From contig NZ_JBFAHM010000010.1 of assembly GCF_040654195.1 (NCBI RefSeq), positions 310,001 to 374,000 on the forward strand: a stretch of 64,000 bases of DNA. The letters are read 5' to 3'. Positions within the stretch are counted from its first letter, which is position 1. Every line of letters starts with the position of its first letter. The translations under genes and the position numbers were made by a program. Below the pieces are notes generated by a model. The model had not been told where the DNA came from. It ran no database searches and was given only the letters and a program-made list of their open reading frames with translations. Shown here piece by piece: positions 7,449-16,645 of the stretch. The DNA is from Hamadaea sp013361475 (GTDB lineage: Bacteria; Actinomycetota; Actinomycetes; Mycobacteriales; Micromonosporaceae).

Positions 7449-7958
7449 ATGCAGTCGATCGGATGGGCGATCCAGATGCTTCGGGACGCCGAGAGCGTCG
7501 AGGAAGTTCAGCTCATTCTCAAGAGCAGCGCGCGGGCCGGCGTGAACGCCCAAGGCGTCACGATCGTCCGGCTCGACGCCGGCGGATTCTGCCATTACGC
7601 CGACGAGGACGCGATGAGCCCGCTGTGGAAAGGCCAGCGCTTCCCGGTCAACCGGTGCATCAGCGGCTGGGCCATGATGCACGGCCAGACCGTGGTCGTC
7701 CCGGATATCCGGGTCGACGACCGCATCCCGCAGGAGGCGTACCGGCCGACCTTCGTGCGCAGCCTCGTGATGGTGCCGATCCGCCCGCAGTCTCCGATCG
7801 GAGCAATCGGGGCGTACTGGGCCGATCTGCACGGCGCGACCGCTGATGAGGTCGCCACGCTGGAAACGCTCGCAGCCGCCGCGGCCGCGGCGTTGGTCCG
7901 GTTGGAACGCCCGCTTGAAGAGTCGCCCGCTTCAGCGGACGCGATGCTGGCCGGCTAG
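7449..7958 (+). CDS. GAF domain protein
   Basis: A 169-residue protein that is essentially one GAF domain: AGVNAQGVTIVRLDAGGFCHYADEDA, the conserved RFPVNRCISGWAMMHGQTVVVPDIRVDDRIP segment and the final MVPIRPQSPIGAIGAYWAD strand. Such domains bind small molecules or chromophores. ATG at 7449; the preceding 180 bases hold no gene. It ends 11 bases before the c-di-GMP protein gene, so the two are one operon, and this protein may be the sensory input of that signalling protein (inferred). Confidence 0.85.
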   Translation: MQSIGWAIQMLRDAESVEEVQLILKSSARAGVNAQGVTIVRLDAGGFCHYADEDAMSPLWKGQRFPVNRCISGWAMMHGQTVVVPDIRVDDRIPQEAYRPTFVRSLVMVPIRPQSPIGAIGAYWADLHGATADEVATLETLAAAAAAALVRLERPLEESPASADAMLAG

Positions 7959-7969
7959 TCGTCGCGCCG

Positions 7970-9949
7970 ATGTCGGTGCTGGACGTGTTACGCGATGCTG
8001 CGGAGGAGTTCCTGACAACCGCCGACCGCCAAGACGTCGCCGCAGTCGTGCGACGCGCTGTCGCCCGGTTGACTCCTAGGCGTGGCGGTTCTCCGGTCTT
8101 CGTGGACCTGTTCCCGCCGACCAGCACCCCTCCTCCGGCAGCCGTACGCAGAGGCGCGCTGGTCGTGGACCGCGAACTCGCCGATCACCCGGACCTGGCG
8201 GACGCTCTCGAGGTGCTCTCCGCCCAGGCGATGCTCGCCCTTGATCGGGCGCGGCTCAACACGGAGATCACCAGGCACCGCGATGATCACTTGAACGCCC
8301 TGGTCGAGCAGGCCAGTGACGTGATCCTCATCATCGACGAGGACGACCGGATCCGGTACGCCAGTCCGTCCGCACGCATCCTGCTGGGCACTTCCGCCCT
8401 GTCCGGCGCCTCCTTGGTCGACCTGGTCGATTCCTCGGAGCGACGCCAAGCCGGATACCTTCTGTCGTACGCCCGATCGACCGACGCAGGCGCCGTCGAC
8501 GGCGGCAGCCGGGCCGACTGGACCCTGCATGCCGCCGACGGCCGTACCGTCCGAGTCGAGGTGTCGTGCCGGGACCTGCGTACGGACGAGTCGATCCAAG
8601 GCGTGGTGGTGACCCTTCGCGATGTCACCAACCAGCGCCGCCTCGAACACGAACTGACCCGGCGGCTGTTCCGGGACACGCTCACCGGACTGCCGAACCG
8701 GTTGTTCTTCGACGAACGGGTCAGTGAGGCCCTCGCCGCGGACGCGGGCGTCACCGGCGTACTGCTCGTCGATCTGGACAACTTCCGCGCCATCAACGAG
8801 GCGCTCGGCCGTGAGACCGGAGATGCCGTCTTGCAGACGGTGGCGGCGCGATTGCGCGACACCGCCGAGGGCTTCCTCACCGCCCGGGTGGGCGGGAACG
8901 AATTCGCCGTACTGGCCGCAAACGTGGCCGGCCTCGAGATCGTCGACGAGGTGGCCGTCCGGCTCACGGACGCCCTGGCCGGCCCGATCTTCGGCGACGG
9001 AGACATGTTGTCCTGCACCGCGAGCATCGGCGTGGCCACGACGATGAACGCCGGCACGGCGGAAGAACTGCTGCGCCACGCCGACCTCGCGCTCGACGCG
9101 GCGAAGGCGGCCGGCCGGGGCACCTGGCGCCGGTACGACCCGTCGACGTCGACGGCGGTCAGCTACCGGCTGGAGCTGCGCTCGGCGCTACGCCAAGCGC
9201 TTCAGGACGAGGCGCTGATCGTGGAGTACCAGCCGATCGTCGCGCTCGACACGGGCCGCATGGCCGGACTCGAGGCGCTCGTCCGCTGGCGGCACCCGAC
9301 GCGGGGCGTCCTGTCCCCCGGCGAGTTCATCGGGATCGCCGAGGAGTCCGGCCTGATCACCCCGATCGGCGACTGGGTCCTCGCCACGGCGATCCACGAC
9401 GCCCTGGAGTGGCAGGCGACCGGCCCGGGCGCGTACCCGTATGTGAGCGTCAACGTGTCGGTCCAGCAATTCCGGTCCAGTGGCTTCGTGGACACGGTGC
9501 ACCGCCTTCTCAGCGAGGCGCGCCTGCCACCGGCCCGGCTCGTCCTCGAGATCACCGAAAGTCTGCTGCTCCGCGACGACGACAAGGTCTGGAACGACCT
9601 GAAGCGATTGCGGCAGCTCGGCATCCGGATGGCGATCGACGACTTCGGCACCGGCTACTCCGCGTTGGGCTACCTTCGCCAGGTCCCCCTCGACATCGTG
9701 AAGCTCGACCGCATCTTCATCAGCACGATGGCCTCCTCGACTCGCCAACGCGAACTGGTGCGAGGCATCGTGCAGCTCACCCGGACGCTGGGCCTGACCG
9801 TGGTGGCGGAAGGCATCGAGACGGAACACCAGCGCGCCATCTCGCACTCCATCGGGTGCGGCTACGGCCAGGGATACCTCTTCGCCCGGCCGATGTCGCA
9901 CCGGGACGCCATCGCCTGGACGGCGCCGGCCACCGGAAGCACGGACTGA
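7970..9949 (+). CDS. PAS-GGDEF(degenerate)-EAL c-di-GMP protein
   Basis: A 659-residue cytoplasmic signalling protein. Residues about 1-100 resemble a reduced GAF domain, 106-222 is a PAS domain, 230-390 a GGDEF domain and 405-650 an EAL domain. The cyclase motif is GGNEF (308-312) rather than GG(D/E)EF, so cyclase activity is doubtful. The EAL half looks intact: EALVRW at 435-440, the LEITES and DDFGTGYSALGYL motifs, KLDRIFI and AEGIETE. It probably hydrolyses c-di-GMP, with the GGNEF domain as a GTP sensor (a role known for degenerate GGDEF domains; inferred here). Operon with the GAF gene upstream. Confidence 0.92.
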   Translation: MSVLDVLRDAAEEFLTTADRQDVAAVVRRAVARLTPRRGGSPVFVDLFPPTSTPPPAAVRRGALVVDRELADHPDLADALEVLSAQAMLALDRARLNTEITRHRDDHLNALVEQASDVILIIDEDDRIRYASPSARILLGTSALSGASLVDLVDSSERRQAGYLLSYARSTDAGAVDGGSRADWTLHAADGRTVRVEVSCRDLRTDESIQGVVVTLRDVTNQRRLEHELTRRLFRDTLTGLPNRLFFDERVSEALAADAGVTGVLLVDLDNFRAINEALGRETGDAVLQTVAARLRDTAEGFLTARVGGNEFAVLAANVAGLEIVDEVAVRLTDALAGPIFGDGDMLSCTASIGVATTMNAGTAEELLRHADLALDAAKAAGRGTWRRYDPSTSTAVSYRLELRSALRQALQDEALIVEYQPIVALDTGRMAGLEALVRWRHPTRGVLSPGEFIGIAEESGLITPIGDWVLATAIHDALEWQATGPGAYPYVSVNVSVQQFRSSGFVDTVHRLLSEARLPPARLVLEITESLLLRDDDKVWNDLKRLRQLGIRMAIDDFGTGYSALGYLRQVPLDIVKLDRIFISTMASSTRQRELVRGIVQLTRTLGLTVVAEGIETEHQRAISHSIGCGYGQGYLFARPMSHRDAIAWTAPATGSTD

Positions 9950-9971
9950 CCCGGTCAGTCGGCCGTGCCGA

Positions 9972-10829
9972 TCACCGGAGGCCGGCGAACAGATCGTCCT
10001 CCGGAGTCGAGGCGCCGGTGGTGTCGTGTACGCGCACGAACGTCTCCGTGCCCATCAGCTCGGTGAACTTCTCCTTGCCCATGCGGAGGAAGAAGATGTT
10101 CTCCCCCTGGCTGGCGTGCGCGGCGAGCGCGTCGTATTTCTGCGGTCCGTAGGCCGTGGTGTCGACCCAGGCGGTGATCTGCTCGTCCGGGGTGCCCATC
10201 TCGGACCAGTCGATCTCCTGCTCGTCCTCGCGGGAAGGCTGCTCCTCCCACTCGATACCGAGTTCGGCCATCCGCGCCTGGAATCCCGTCATCCACGAGC
10301 GCGGGATCGCCGACCAGTAGACCTTCGCGACCGGCGCCTGCTCGACGGCGGCCATTGTGATCCGGTGGGTCTGGATGTGGTCCGGGTGTCCGTAGCCGCC
10401 GCGCTCGTCGTAAGTGACGATCACGTCCGGCTCGTAGCGGCGGATCAGCTCGGCCAAGCGAGCCGCGGCGACCTCGACCGGGACGGTCCAGAACGAGCCG
10501 GGCGCCTCGTTGGTCGACCAGCCCATCATCCCGGAGTCGGGATAGTCCAGGCGCTCCAAGTGGTCCACGCCGAGGACCTTGGCCGCGGCATCCAGTTCGG
10601 CGCGCCGCACCGCGGCCACCGCATCCGGGTCGTGCCCCGGGTCACCGGGCTTGACTCCGCCCGGCCCGTCGCCGCAGCGGCCGTCGGTGCAGGTGACGAC
10701 CACCGTGCGGATGCCTTCCGCGGCATAGCGGGCGAGCACGCCGCCGGTCGAACTGGCCTCGTCGTCTGGATGGGCGTGAACCGCCATGAACGTCAGCACG
10801 AAACTCACCCTACGTCGCACGTCTGACAT
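9972..10829 (-). CDS. mca: mycothiol S-conjugate amidase-type LmbE/PIG-L deacetylase
   Basis: A 285-residue zinc-dependent amidase. The AVHAHPDDEASSTGG loop near the N-terminus provides the His-Asp-Asp metal site, and YGHPDHIQTHR gives the second histidine. The length, the VVTCTDGRCGD segment and the KEKFTELMGTETFVR C-terminus match actinobacterial Mca, which cleaves mycothiol conjugates for export as mercapturic acids; the paralogue MshB in mycothiol synthesis is the alternative. The ATG at 10827-10829 lacks a strong ribosome site; a GTG at 10808 is the other candidate start. It diverges from the MFS gene at 10901. Confidence 0.85.
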   Translation of the reverse strand: MSDVRRRVSFVLTFMAVHAHPDDEASSTGGVLARYAAEGIRTVVVTCTDGRCGDGPGGVKPGDPGHDPDAVAAVRRAELDAAAKVLGVDHLERLDYPDSGMMGWSTNEAPGSFWTVPVEVAAARLAELIRRYEPDVIVTYDERGGYGHPDHIQTHRITMAAVEQAPVAKVYWSAIPRSWMTGFQARMAELGIEWEEQPSREDEQEIDWSEMGTPDEQITAWVDTTAYGPQKYDALAAHASQGENIFFLRMGKEKFTELMGTETFVRVHDTTGASTPEDDLFAGLR

Positions 10830-10900
10830 GACGGGCTCGGTCGTGGTCCGCTGGCCGATAATCGCGTGAAGACTGCGACCGTTCCTGGTCAGATGGAGCC

Positions 10901-12226
10901 GTGTCCCGACTCCAAGCATCCCTCCGTCGGCTGATCCCCCCGACACCACTGTCACGGCGGCTGGCGACACAGTCTCTGCTGTTCGCGACCGCGGAAGGCA
11001 CGTTCCTCACCGGGTCGGCGGTCTTCTTCACCCAGGTCGTCGGCCTCAAGGCGGCGCAGGTCGGTCTCGGGCTCACCGCGGCCGGCGTCGTGTCGTTCCT
11101 GCTGGCATACCCCGCCGGCAAGCTCACCGATCTGATCGGGCCGAAGCGGATGTGGGCGGCCGGCGCGCTCCTGGCCGCCCTGATGTTCGGGGCCTGGCCG
11201 TTCATCGGCAGCTTCGCCGGCTACCTCGCCATGGTGGTCTGCTTCGAGATCATCGAGAACGCCGCCGGCGCGGGCCGGAACGCGTACATCCTCGACGTCA
11301 TGCCCGAAGAGGAACGGGTGGCGACGCAGGCCTACATGTATTCCGCGCTGAACGTCGGCTTCACCCTGGGCGCGATCATCGGCGGCGTCGCGCTGGCCGT
11401 CGACGATCTGACCCTGATTCGCTGGATGCCGCTCTTCACGCTGGCCATCGGGCTTCTCAACGCGGTGTTCATCGCACGGCTGCCCCGAGCGCCGCACGAC
11501 ATCGCCCGCTCGTCCACCGGTCGGAAGAAGACCGCAGCGGTGAAGCAGACCCGCCGCGGGCCGCTGCGCAACGTCGGCTGGATGCTCGCCAGCTTCTTCA
11601 GCGGCACCATGTGGACCAATCAGGTTCTCCTGAACGTCGTCATTCCACTGTGGCTGGTTCAGGCGACGGACGCACCGCACTGGCTGCTGGCCTGGTTGTT
11701 CGGCACCAACACGGTGCTGTGCATCTTCCTGCCCGCGTACACGTCGAGGGGCGTCAAGACGGTGTCGGACGCCCTTCGGTCGGTACGCATCTCCGGCGCG
11801 TTCTTCGTCGCCTCCTGTCTGATCACCATGGCGACGCACAGCACGGCCGGCCTGCTGACGATCTTCCTGGTCTGGCTGGGCCACGTGGCGGTGACCGGGG
11901 CGGAGCTGTACTTCTCCGGGGCAGGCTGGGCGTTCCAGGCCAAGCTCATGGATCCGGACCGGCGCGGCGAGTACGGCGGGGTGGCCGAGGTGTTCGGCAC
12001 GCTGGGCGGCCGCTGGGCGCCGGCGCTGTACACGTTCCTCGCCATGTCATGGCATCCGTCGGCCCTGCCCAGCGCCGGTTGGCTGGTGATCGCGGGCATC
12101 TCCCTGCTCGCCGTGGCGGGTTTCCACCCGTCTGTCCGGATGGCCGAGCGATTCCTCGCCCGCGAAGGCATCGTCGACGGGCCGGCGACCGACAAGGTCG
12201 AGGTCTCCCCGGTGGTGGCGTCCTGA
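10901..12226 (+). CDS. MFS transporter
   Basis: A 441-residue membrane protein with twelve predicted transmembrane segments. The loop 2-3 signature AGKLTDLIGPKRMW fits the major facilitator G-x-x-x-D-x-x-G pattern. Residues about 200-215 form a basic central cytoplasmic loop (STGRKKTAAVKQTRRG). Substrate unknown; most relatives export drugs or metabolites. GTG at 10901, 71 bases from the divergent Mca-type gene, so the two may share a control region. Confidence 0.88.
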   Translation: MSRLQASLRRLIPPTPLSRRLATQSLLFATAEGTFLTGSAVFFTQVVGLKAAQVGLGLTAAGVVSFLLAYPAGKLTDLIGPKRMWAAGALLAALMFGAWPFIGSFAGYLAMVVCFEIIENAAGAGRNAYILDVMPEEERVATQAYMYSALNVGFTLGAIIGGVALAVDDLTLIRWMPLFTLAIGLLNAVFIARLPRAPHDIARSSTGRKKTAAVKQTRRGPLRNVGWMLASFFSGTMWTNQVLLNVVIPLWLVQATDAPHWLLAWLFGTNTVLCIFLPAYTSRGVKTVSDALRSVRISGAFFVASCLITMATHSTAGLLTIFLVWLGHVAVTGAELYFSGAGWAFQAKLMDPDRRGEYGGVAEVFGTLGGRWAPALYTFLAMSWHPSALPSAGWLVIAGISLLAVAGFHPSVRMAERFLAREGIVDGPATDKVEVSPVVAS

Positions 12227-12607
12227 GCCGGCGTCCTGAGCGCTGGACGGAACTGTCTTCGCAGCTCGGGTTGCGATGGCTACGGATAGTGAGCTACGCT
12301 TACTCAGCGCAGTCAGACAGGCGTCCAGTTCAGTGTGCGCTCTGATTGTGACACCGATCACGGTGGCCCGGGGCACACCGCCGCGATGATCATGCTCCTG
12401 GCGACGGTGAGGTTTCGGCCCGATTGTCCCTGGGCTCTATGCCCGTTATGGCAGCACTGCGCGTCTTGCGAGTTTCACGAGGTGTTTGCCCGACTCGGCT
12501 GACCGCCCCCATCCGCCCCACCTCTTCCTAAATTGGCCTTCCTCACATTGAGACAGGGCTATGTTTACTGGTGGGCATGGGCGCATGGCTTCCCTACGGT
12601 TGTCGGC
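12227..12607. other. Long non-coding leader region
   Basis: About 380 bases without a supported gene. It holds a weak dyad around 12356-12395 that may end the MFS transcript, and the promoter and long leader of the C39-like peptidase gene. I could not match it to a riboswitch family by eye. Confidence 0.5.
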
Positions 12608-13447
12608 ATGCGACACGACAGCGACGTCAAAGCCGTGACCACCGTCCGTGCCAAGGCCTTCAACCTCGTCCGTGCCCACCTGTTGTCCCCCCGCCGCGCT
12701 GCGGCCTACGGCCTCCTCGCCGTAGTCGGTGCCGGTGCCCTCGCACTGGGCGCCGACCCCGCCACCACCAACGCCGCCACTCCCACCACCGCGGCGACCA
12801 CCTCCACCACCGCCACCCAGGCGGCCGCTCCTCAGAAGGCAGCCCCCGAGAAGGCAGCCCCCCAGAAGTCCGCTCCCCAGAAGTCCGCTCCCCAGAAGTC
12901 CGCCGCCGCCAAGAAGGCGGCGACCACCGCCAAGCGCAGCACCGCCAAGGAACTGCGCATCAAGTACCAGTCCCAGCCCAACTACTACTGGTGCGGCCCC
13001 GCCGCCGCGCGTAACGCCCTCAGCGCGACCGGCCACAACATCACCATGGCCAGCCTCGCGAAGAAGATGGGCACCACCGAGGCCGGCACCAACAGCGCGT
13101 ACGACATCACCGCCGCCCTCAACAAGGTGATCGGCGCCAGCAAGTACCGGACCACGGAACTGCCCAAGTCGACGATCACCGCCAAGCAGGCCGACACCCT
13201 CAAGCGGGACATCGTCGCCACGATCAACGACAACCGCGCAGTCGTCGGCAACGTCGCCGGCACCGCCACTGACGCCAACGGCGCGGCCCACAGCTACGAG
13301 GGTGGCCACTACATCGCCATCCACGGCTACCGCAACGACGGTCGTCAGGTCGAGGTCGCCGACTCCGCCGACCCCAACAGCGCTCACTACTGGATCGACA
13401 CCGTCAAGCTCGCCAACTGGATGGCCACCCGCGGCTACAGCCACTGA
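12608..13447 (+). CDS. secreted C39-like cysteine peptidase
   Basis: A 279-residue exported protein. After a long basic n-region, the hydrophobic segment AAAYGLLAVVGAGALALGADP (about 31-51) is a signal peptide or anchor. A low-complexity Ala/Thr/Lys/Pro/Gln linker (about 55-112) contains tandem KSAPQ units. The catalytic domain follows: NYYWCGPAAARNAL supplies the cysteine, GGHYIAIHGY the histidine and VADSADP the aspartate of a papain-like Peptidase_C39_2 fold. ATG at 12608 is chosen for signal-peptide geometry, although the ribosome site is poor; a TTG at 12533 is possible. Substrate unknown, probably an envelope or secreted peptide. Confidence 0.82.
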   Translation: MRHDSDVKAVTTVRAKAFNLVRAHLLSPRRAAAYGLLAVVGAGALALGADPATTNAATPTTAATTSTTATQAAAPQKAAPEKAAPQKSAPQKSAPQKSAAAKKAATTAKRSTAKELRIKYQSQPNYYWCGPAAARNALSATGHNITMASLAKKMGTTEAGTNSAYDITAALNKVIGASKYRTTELPKSTITAKQADTLKRDIVATINDNRAVVGNVAGTATDANGAAHSYEGGHYIAIHGYRNDGRQVEVADSADPNSAHYWIDTVKLANWMATRGYSH

Positions 13448-13485
13448 CGCTTGACGGTCCAGGACCCGTCAGGGACCTACGGACG

Positions 13486-13527
13486 GCATCAGGGCCGGTC
13501 TTCGACTCCGAAGACCGGCCCTGATGC
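13486..13527. terminator. Bidirectional terminator hairpin
   Basis: A perfect 19-bp stem (13486-13504 with 13509-13527) and a 4-base loop between two convergent genes, the C39-like peptidase and the lipoprotein. Confidence 0.8.
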
Positions 13528-13544
13528 GCTTTCGCGGCTCGAAG

Positions 13545-14723
13545 TCAGGCGGGAAAGGTGATCCGGCCGGTGTCCGGCCCAGGACGGGTACGCCCACGAA
13601 CCGGCCCGATCGTGAGAGCCGTGTGGTCGTCGGCCAAGGCCAAGCCCGGCAGGGACACGCGTACGCCGATCGAGCGCGCCGAGGCCGGAACGGCGTAGGT
13701 CGCCACGAACGTCCCCACGGTCAGGCATGCCGCGCCGTTGGCGTAGTGCCAGTCGGTGGTCGTGCCGCTGATCATCTTGCCGTTCACGGACACCTCGATG
13801 CTTCGCGTGGCAGGTCCGCTCGGGACGGCAGTGGTGCACGAAGCGCCGGTGCCGGCGAACCCGGCGTTGACGGTGCCCTCGATCACGAGCCAGCCCTGAC
13901 CCCGGGGCGCCCACCCACGAGTCCACGTATACGGCAGCAGCGTCGCCTGGCCCACCCTCAAGGACAGGTTGATGAGATACCCGTCCGTCGGGCCGCCGTG
14001 GACCTCGCCGAGCATGGACGGCCCGATCTGCTGCCCCAGCTTCACCTGGCGTAGCGGGTAGTAGAGCCCGACGGCGTCGGCGGCCCGCTTGCCGGTCCGC
14101 AGATCCAGCGACTGCGTGTGACCGCTGTTCGGCTTCTGCTGCGACGCGGGCCCGAGGAACTCCAGGCTGACCGGCGCGCCTGTGCGTACGCCGACGACGA
14201 GAACCGTGCGCCCGCTGGCGATCTGAACCGGCGTGGTCCGTTCTCCCACGTGGAGCGTGCCGACGATCGTCTCCGCGCCGACCACCTTGGTGGCGTAGTC
14301 GGGTATCTGGGTGGCTTCCCGGTTCTCCAAGACTGCGACGACGATCTCGACCGCGTGATCGGCATTGACCGGCGTGGGCAGTCCTGGCTCGGCGGAGGCG
14401 GATGCCTTCAGCCGCAACGCGGAGACCTGTTCAGTGGTGAGGTGGTCGAGCGTCGCCACCTCGGTCTCGGCCGCCTCGAAGAACGGCCCCCGGACGACCG
14501 CCTCGGTCGTGGGCGGTGTCTGCGCGGTGATGCCCACGTCCTTCAGCGACTTGATCAGCGTCGCCGGCAAAGCCTGCACGAAGTCCGCGCCGATCACGTC
14601 GGATCCCGACGAGGATGCCGGGTTCCCGGATCCACCGGCGTCCAGGTCGCAGGCGGACACGACAAGGGCGGCAAGCGTGATGACCGCCGCGATTCGAAGC
14701 CGCCCCGTCCAGCCGAATCTCAC
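13545..14723 (-). CDS. hypothetical lipoprotein
   Basis: A 392-residue exported protein. From the GTG at 14721-14723 it begins with a basic n-region, a hydrophobic core and the lipobox LVVSAC, so it is probably lipid-anchored at the outer face of the membrane. After a Gly/Ser-rich spacer it contains repeated beta-rich segments (VVRGPFFEAAETEVATL, VSLEFLGPASQQ, WLVIEGTVNAGFAG, SIEVSVNGKMISG). I do not recognise the family. Upstream ATG codons at 14750 and 14783 would only lengthen the n-region. It ends close to the shared terminator with the C39-like peptidase. Confidence 0.78.
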   Translation of the reverse strand: MRFGWTGRLRIAAVITLAALVVSACDLDAGGSGNPASSSGSDVIGADFVQALPATLIKSLKDVGITAQTPPTTEAVVRGPFFEAAETEVATLDHLTTEQVSALRLKASASAEPGLPTPVNADHAVEIVVAVLENREATQIPDYATKVVGAETIVGTLHVGERTTPVQIASGRTVLVVGVRTGAPVSLEFLGPASQQKPNSGHTQSLDLRTGKRAADAVGLYYPLRQVKLGQQIGPSMLGEVHGGPTDGYLINLSLRVGQATLLPYTWTRGWAPRGQGWLVIEGTVNAGFAGTGASCTTAVPSGPATRSIEVSVNGKMISGTTTDWHYANGAACLTVGTFVATYAVPASARSIGVRVSLPGLALADDHTALTIGPVRGRTRPGPDTGRITFPA

Positions 14724-14984
14724 GCCGGGGACGATACCACCGGACGACATTCCCCATTGGACTTTCGATCGGCCCTCCGGCACCGGCGGTCAGGGTCGAC
14801 GTCCGGCCCGATCAAAGGCGTCTCGGTCGCCTGGGTGGCGGTCCAGGAGGCCACGGGCAGTGAACCGACACCTGGCTGGAACCCGTCGGCGAGGTCTATG
14901 AGACCGCGAATGGGTCGGTCGATCCGCTAGGGTGACCGCGTAACCTTGCCGCCGCAAGCCGACCCACGCGCTGGAGGGCTCCCG

Positions 14985-15032
14985 ATGTCGATGTTGGACC
15001 ACGACGACCGGATCGGCGGGTGCCGACGATGA
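14985..15032 (+). CDS. 15-residue leader peptide coupled to the next gene
   Basis: ATG at 14985, preceded by GGAGGG at good spacing, opens a frame MSMLDHDDRIGGCRR that stops with TGA overlapping the ATG of the downstream gene (ATGA). The downstream gene itself has no Shine-Dalgarno, so this short frame would deliver ribosomes to it. No amino-acid-biosynthesis bias is evident. About 260 bases before it, back to the lipoprotein start, show no gene. Confidence 0.5.
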   Translation: MSMLDHDDRIGGCRR

Positions 15033-15505
15033 GCCGCGACGGCAGCCGGGATTTCGATTGGGAGATCGGCACGTGGGCGACCCACGTGAAAGTCCTGCGG
15101 GGAGCGTTCACCCCTGATGCGACGTGGATCGAGTTCACCGGGACGTCCGTCGTCCACGCGTTCTGCGGCGGCGCTTCGAACCTCGTCGAGCTGGACGTCG
15201 CGGGAGCCGCGGGCCGGATCCAGGGCGTCTCGCTCCGGCTCTACAACCCCGAGGCGCGCCAGTGGAGCCTGAACTTCGCCAACATGGGCGACGGCTTGCT
15301 CACCCCACCGACCTACGGTGAGTTCGCGGGTGAGCGAGGCGAGTTCTTCGGCGTCGACACGCTGGGCGGACGTGCGATCCTGGTCCGTTTCGTCATCCTG
15401 CGGCTCAGCGACGACTCGGCGCGGTTCGAACAGTCCTACTCCGCCGACAGCGGCAACACCTGGGAACTCACCTGGGTGGCGACGGACACCCGCGTGACGA
15501 GCTGA
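15029..15505 (+). CDS. hypothetical protein, DUF1579-like
   Basis: A 158-residue soluble protein of beta-rich, calycin-like appearance: FDWEIGTWATHVKVL, WIEFTGTSVVHAF, SLRLYNPEARQWSLNFANMGDG and RARFEQSYS-type strands resemble proteins annotated as DUF1579 or stress-related lipocalin-like. Function unknown. ATG at 15029 is chosen because a well-placed leader frame ends on it; an in-frame GTG lies three codons upstream at 15020. Confidence 0.75.
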   Translation: MSRDGSRDFDWEIGTWATHVKVLRGAFTPDATWIEFTGTSVVHAFCGGASNLVELDVAGAAGRIQGVSLRLYNPEARQWSLNFANMGDGLLTPPTYGEFAGERGEFFGVDTLGGRAILVRFVILRLSDDSARFEQSYSADSGNTWELTWVATDTRVTS

Positions 15506-15523
15506 CCGGGGCCCGAACCGCGG

Positions 15524-16489
15524 TCACGCCGCGTAGTCCGGGTCGGCGATTGCGACGGCGATACGAGTCAACCAATGCAAGTCGTTGGCTCGGGACTCCT
15601 CGCTGGCGTCGGGGTTGAGAATTCCGGCCAGGAAGGAGGCGACGTCGTCGAGGTGGCGTTCGCCCCGGTAATAGCTGAGCAGCGTCTCGTCAGGCTCCAG
15701 CGTCCCGTAGCCACGGCGGAAGAGTTCGGCCCGGCGCTCATTGATCGGGTGGTCACCGAAGTCCTGGCTGTAGACGAACATCAAGTCCCGCTCGCGCGGC
15801 GCGAGGATCGGCGCGTCCCAGTCCACCACATGCAGCGGCCCGTCGCCCTCGGCGAGGATATTGCCAGGATGAATGTCCGCATGGCAGATCACGTGCTGCG
15901 CGGCGGAGACACGGGCGGCCAGGTCGTCGACTGTGTCCGACAGCCGGTGCAGGGCAGAGCCGTACCGCTCCCAGAAGGCGCCCAGAGCCTCACTCTTCCC
16001 GGCCCGCGCACCGAGTGCCCGAACCCGTTCGGCAGCAGTCGATTGGAACTTCTCCACGCGTAGAACCGCAGCGATGTCCGCGCTCGGCGTCACCGCGTGC
16101 AGCTGCCCCAGGAACTCGCCGTACTCCACCCACTGGCGGTCGGTGAGGCCAGGGCCCCACCGGCTGCCGCCATCGTGGAACGGGTAGAGCAGCAGCTGGT
16201 AGTCGCCCCACTGATGATCGGCGGTCCCCGCCAGTCCGTCGATCGGGGCCACGACCTGCCCGATGCCGCGTACCCGGAGAAAGCCCGGCAGCCGCACGGC
16301 CGCCGGAGAGAACTGCCCGCGGCGGAGCTTGAGGAAATAGCGTCCGCCTGCGGCCGTCTCGACTCGGTAGGCCCATGCCTCGCCGTCGAGCCCGACCGGC
16401 ATGAACACGAGATCCACGAGGTCCAACGCCCAGACGTCGGCCACCTCTGCGGCCAGCAGCTTCTCGTCAACACCCGGCTTGTCGATCAC
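15524..16489 (-). CDS. aminoglycoside phosphotransferase-family kinase
   Basis: A 321-residue kinase-like protein. The N-lobe has YRVETAAGGRYFLKLRRG with the ATP-binding lysine; the catalytic loop is ICHADIHPGNILAEGDG and the metal-binding motif is LHVVDWDAPILAPRERDLMF. The family phosphorylates small molecules, including aminoglycosides, choline and homoserine; the substrate here is open. The GTG at 16487-16489 is taken as start; a TTG at 16525 would add twelve residues. Neither has a strong ribosome site. Confidence 0.82.
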   Translation of the reverse strand: MIDKPGVDEKLLAAEVADVWALDLVDLVFMPVGLDGEAWAYRVETAAGGRYFLKLRRGQFSPAAVRLPGFLRVRGIGQVVAPIDGLAGTADHQWGDYQLLLYPFHDGGSRWGPGLTDRQWVEYGEFLGQLHAVTPSADIAAVLRVEKFQSTAAERVRALGARAGKSEALGAFWERYGSALHRLSDTVDDLAARVSAAQHVICHADIHPGNILAEGDGPLHVVDWDAPILAPRERDLMFVYSQDFGDHPINERRAELFRRGYGTLEPDETLLSYYRGERHLDDVASFLAGILNPDASEESRANDLHWLTRIAVAIADPDYAA

Positions 16490-16525
16490 GAGCGCGAGCG
16501 TCGCAGACCGCCGTCGGTCTGGCAA

Positions 16526-16645
16526 TCACATTGCGGGCGTGGACGCCGCTGCGAGTAGCAGAATTCGGCCGGTGTGAGAGCGGCTCTCGATGATTTCGTG
16601 GGCGATCGCGGCCTGGCTGAGCGGGAGGCTGGTGTGCACGCTGGT
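16526..16645 (-). pseudogene. C-terminal remnant of a zinc-type alcohol dehydrogenase/quinone oxidoreductase
   Basis: The minus strand encodes SLPLSQAAIAHEIIESRSHTGRILLLA before a stop at 16526-16528. This matches the last 30 residues of MDR-superfamily NADP-dependent oxidoreductases, where PL-x-x-A-x-x-AH is followed by GK-x-(V/L)-L. Upstream the frame runs straight into a 14-bp inverted repeat and no further oxidoreductase sequence is seen, so the rest of the gene is gone. Confidence 0.65.
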
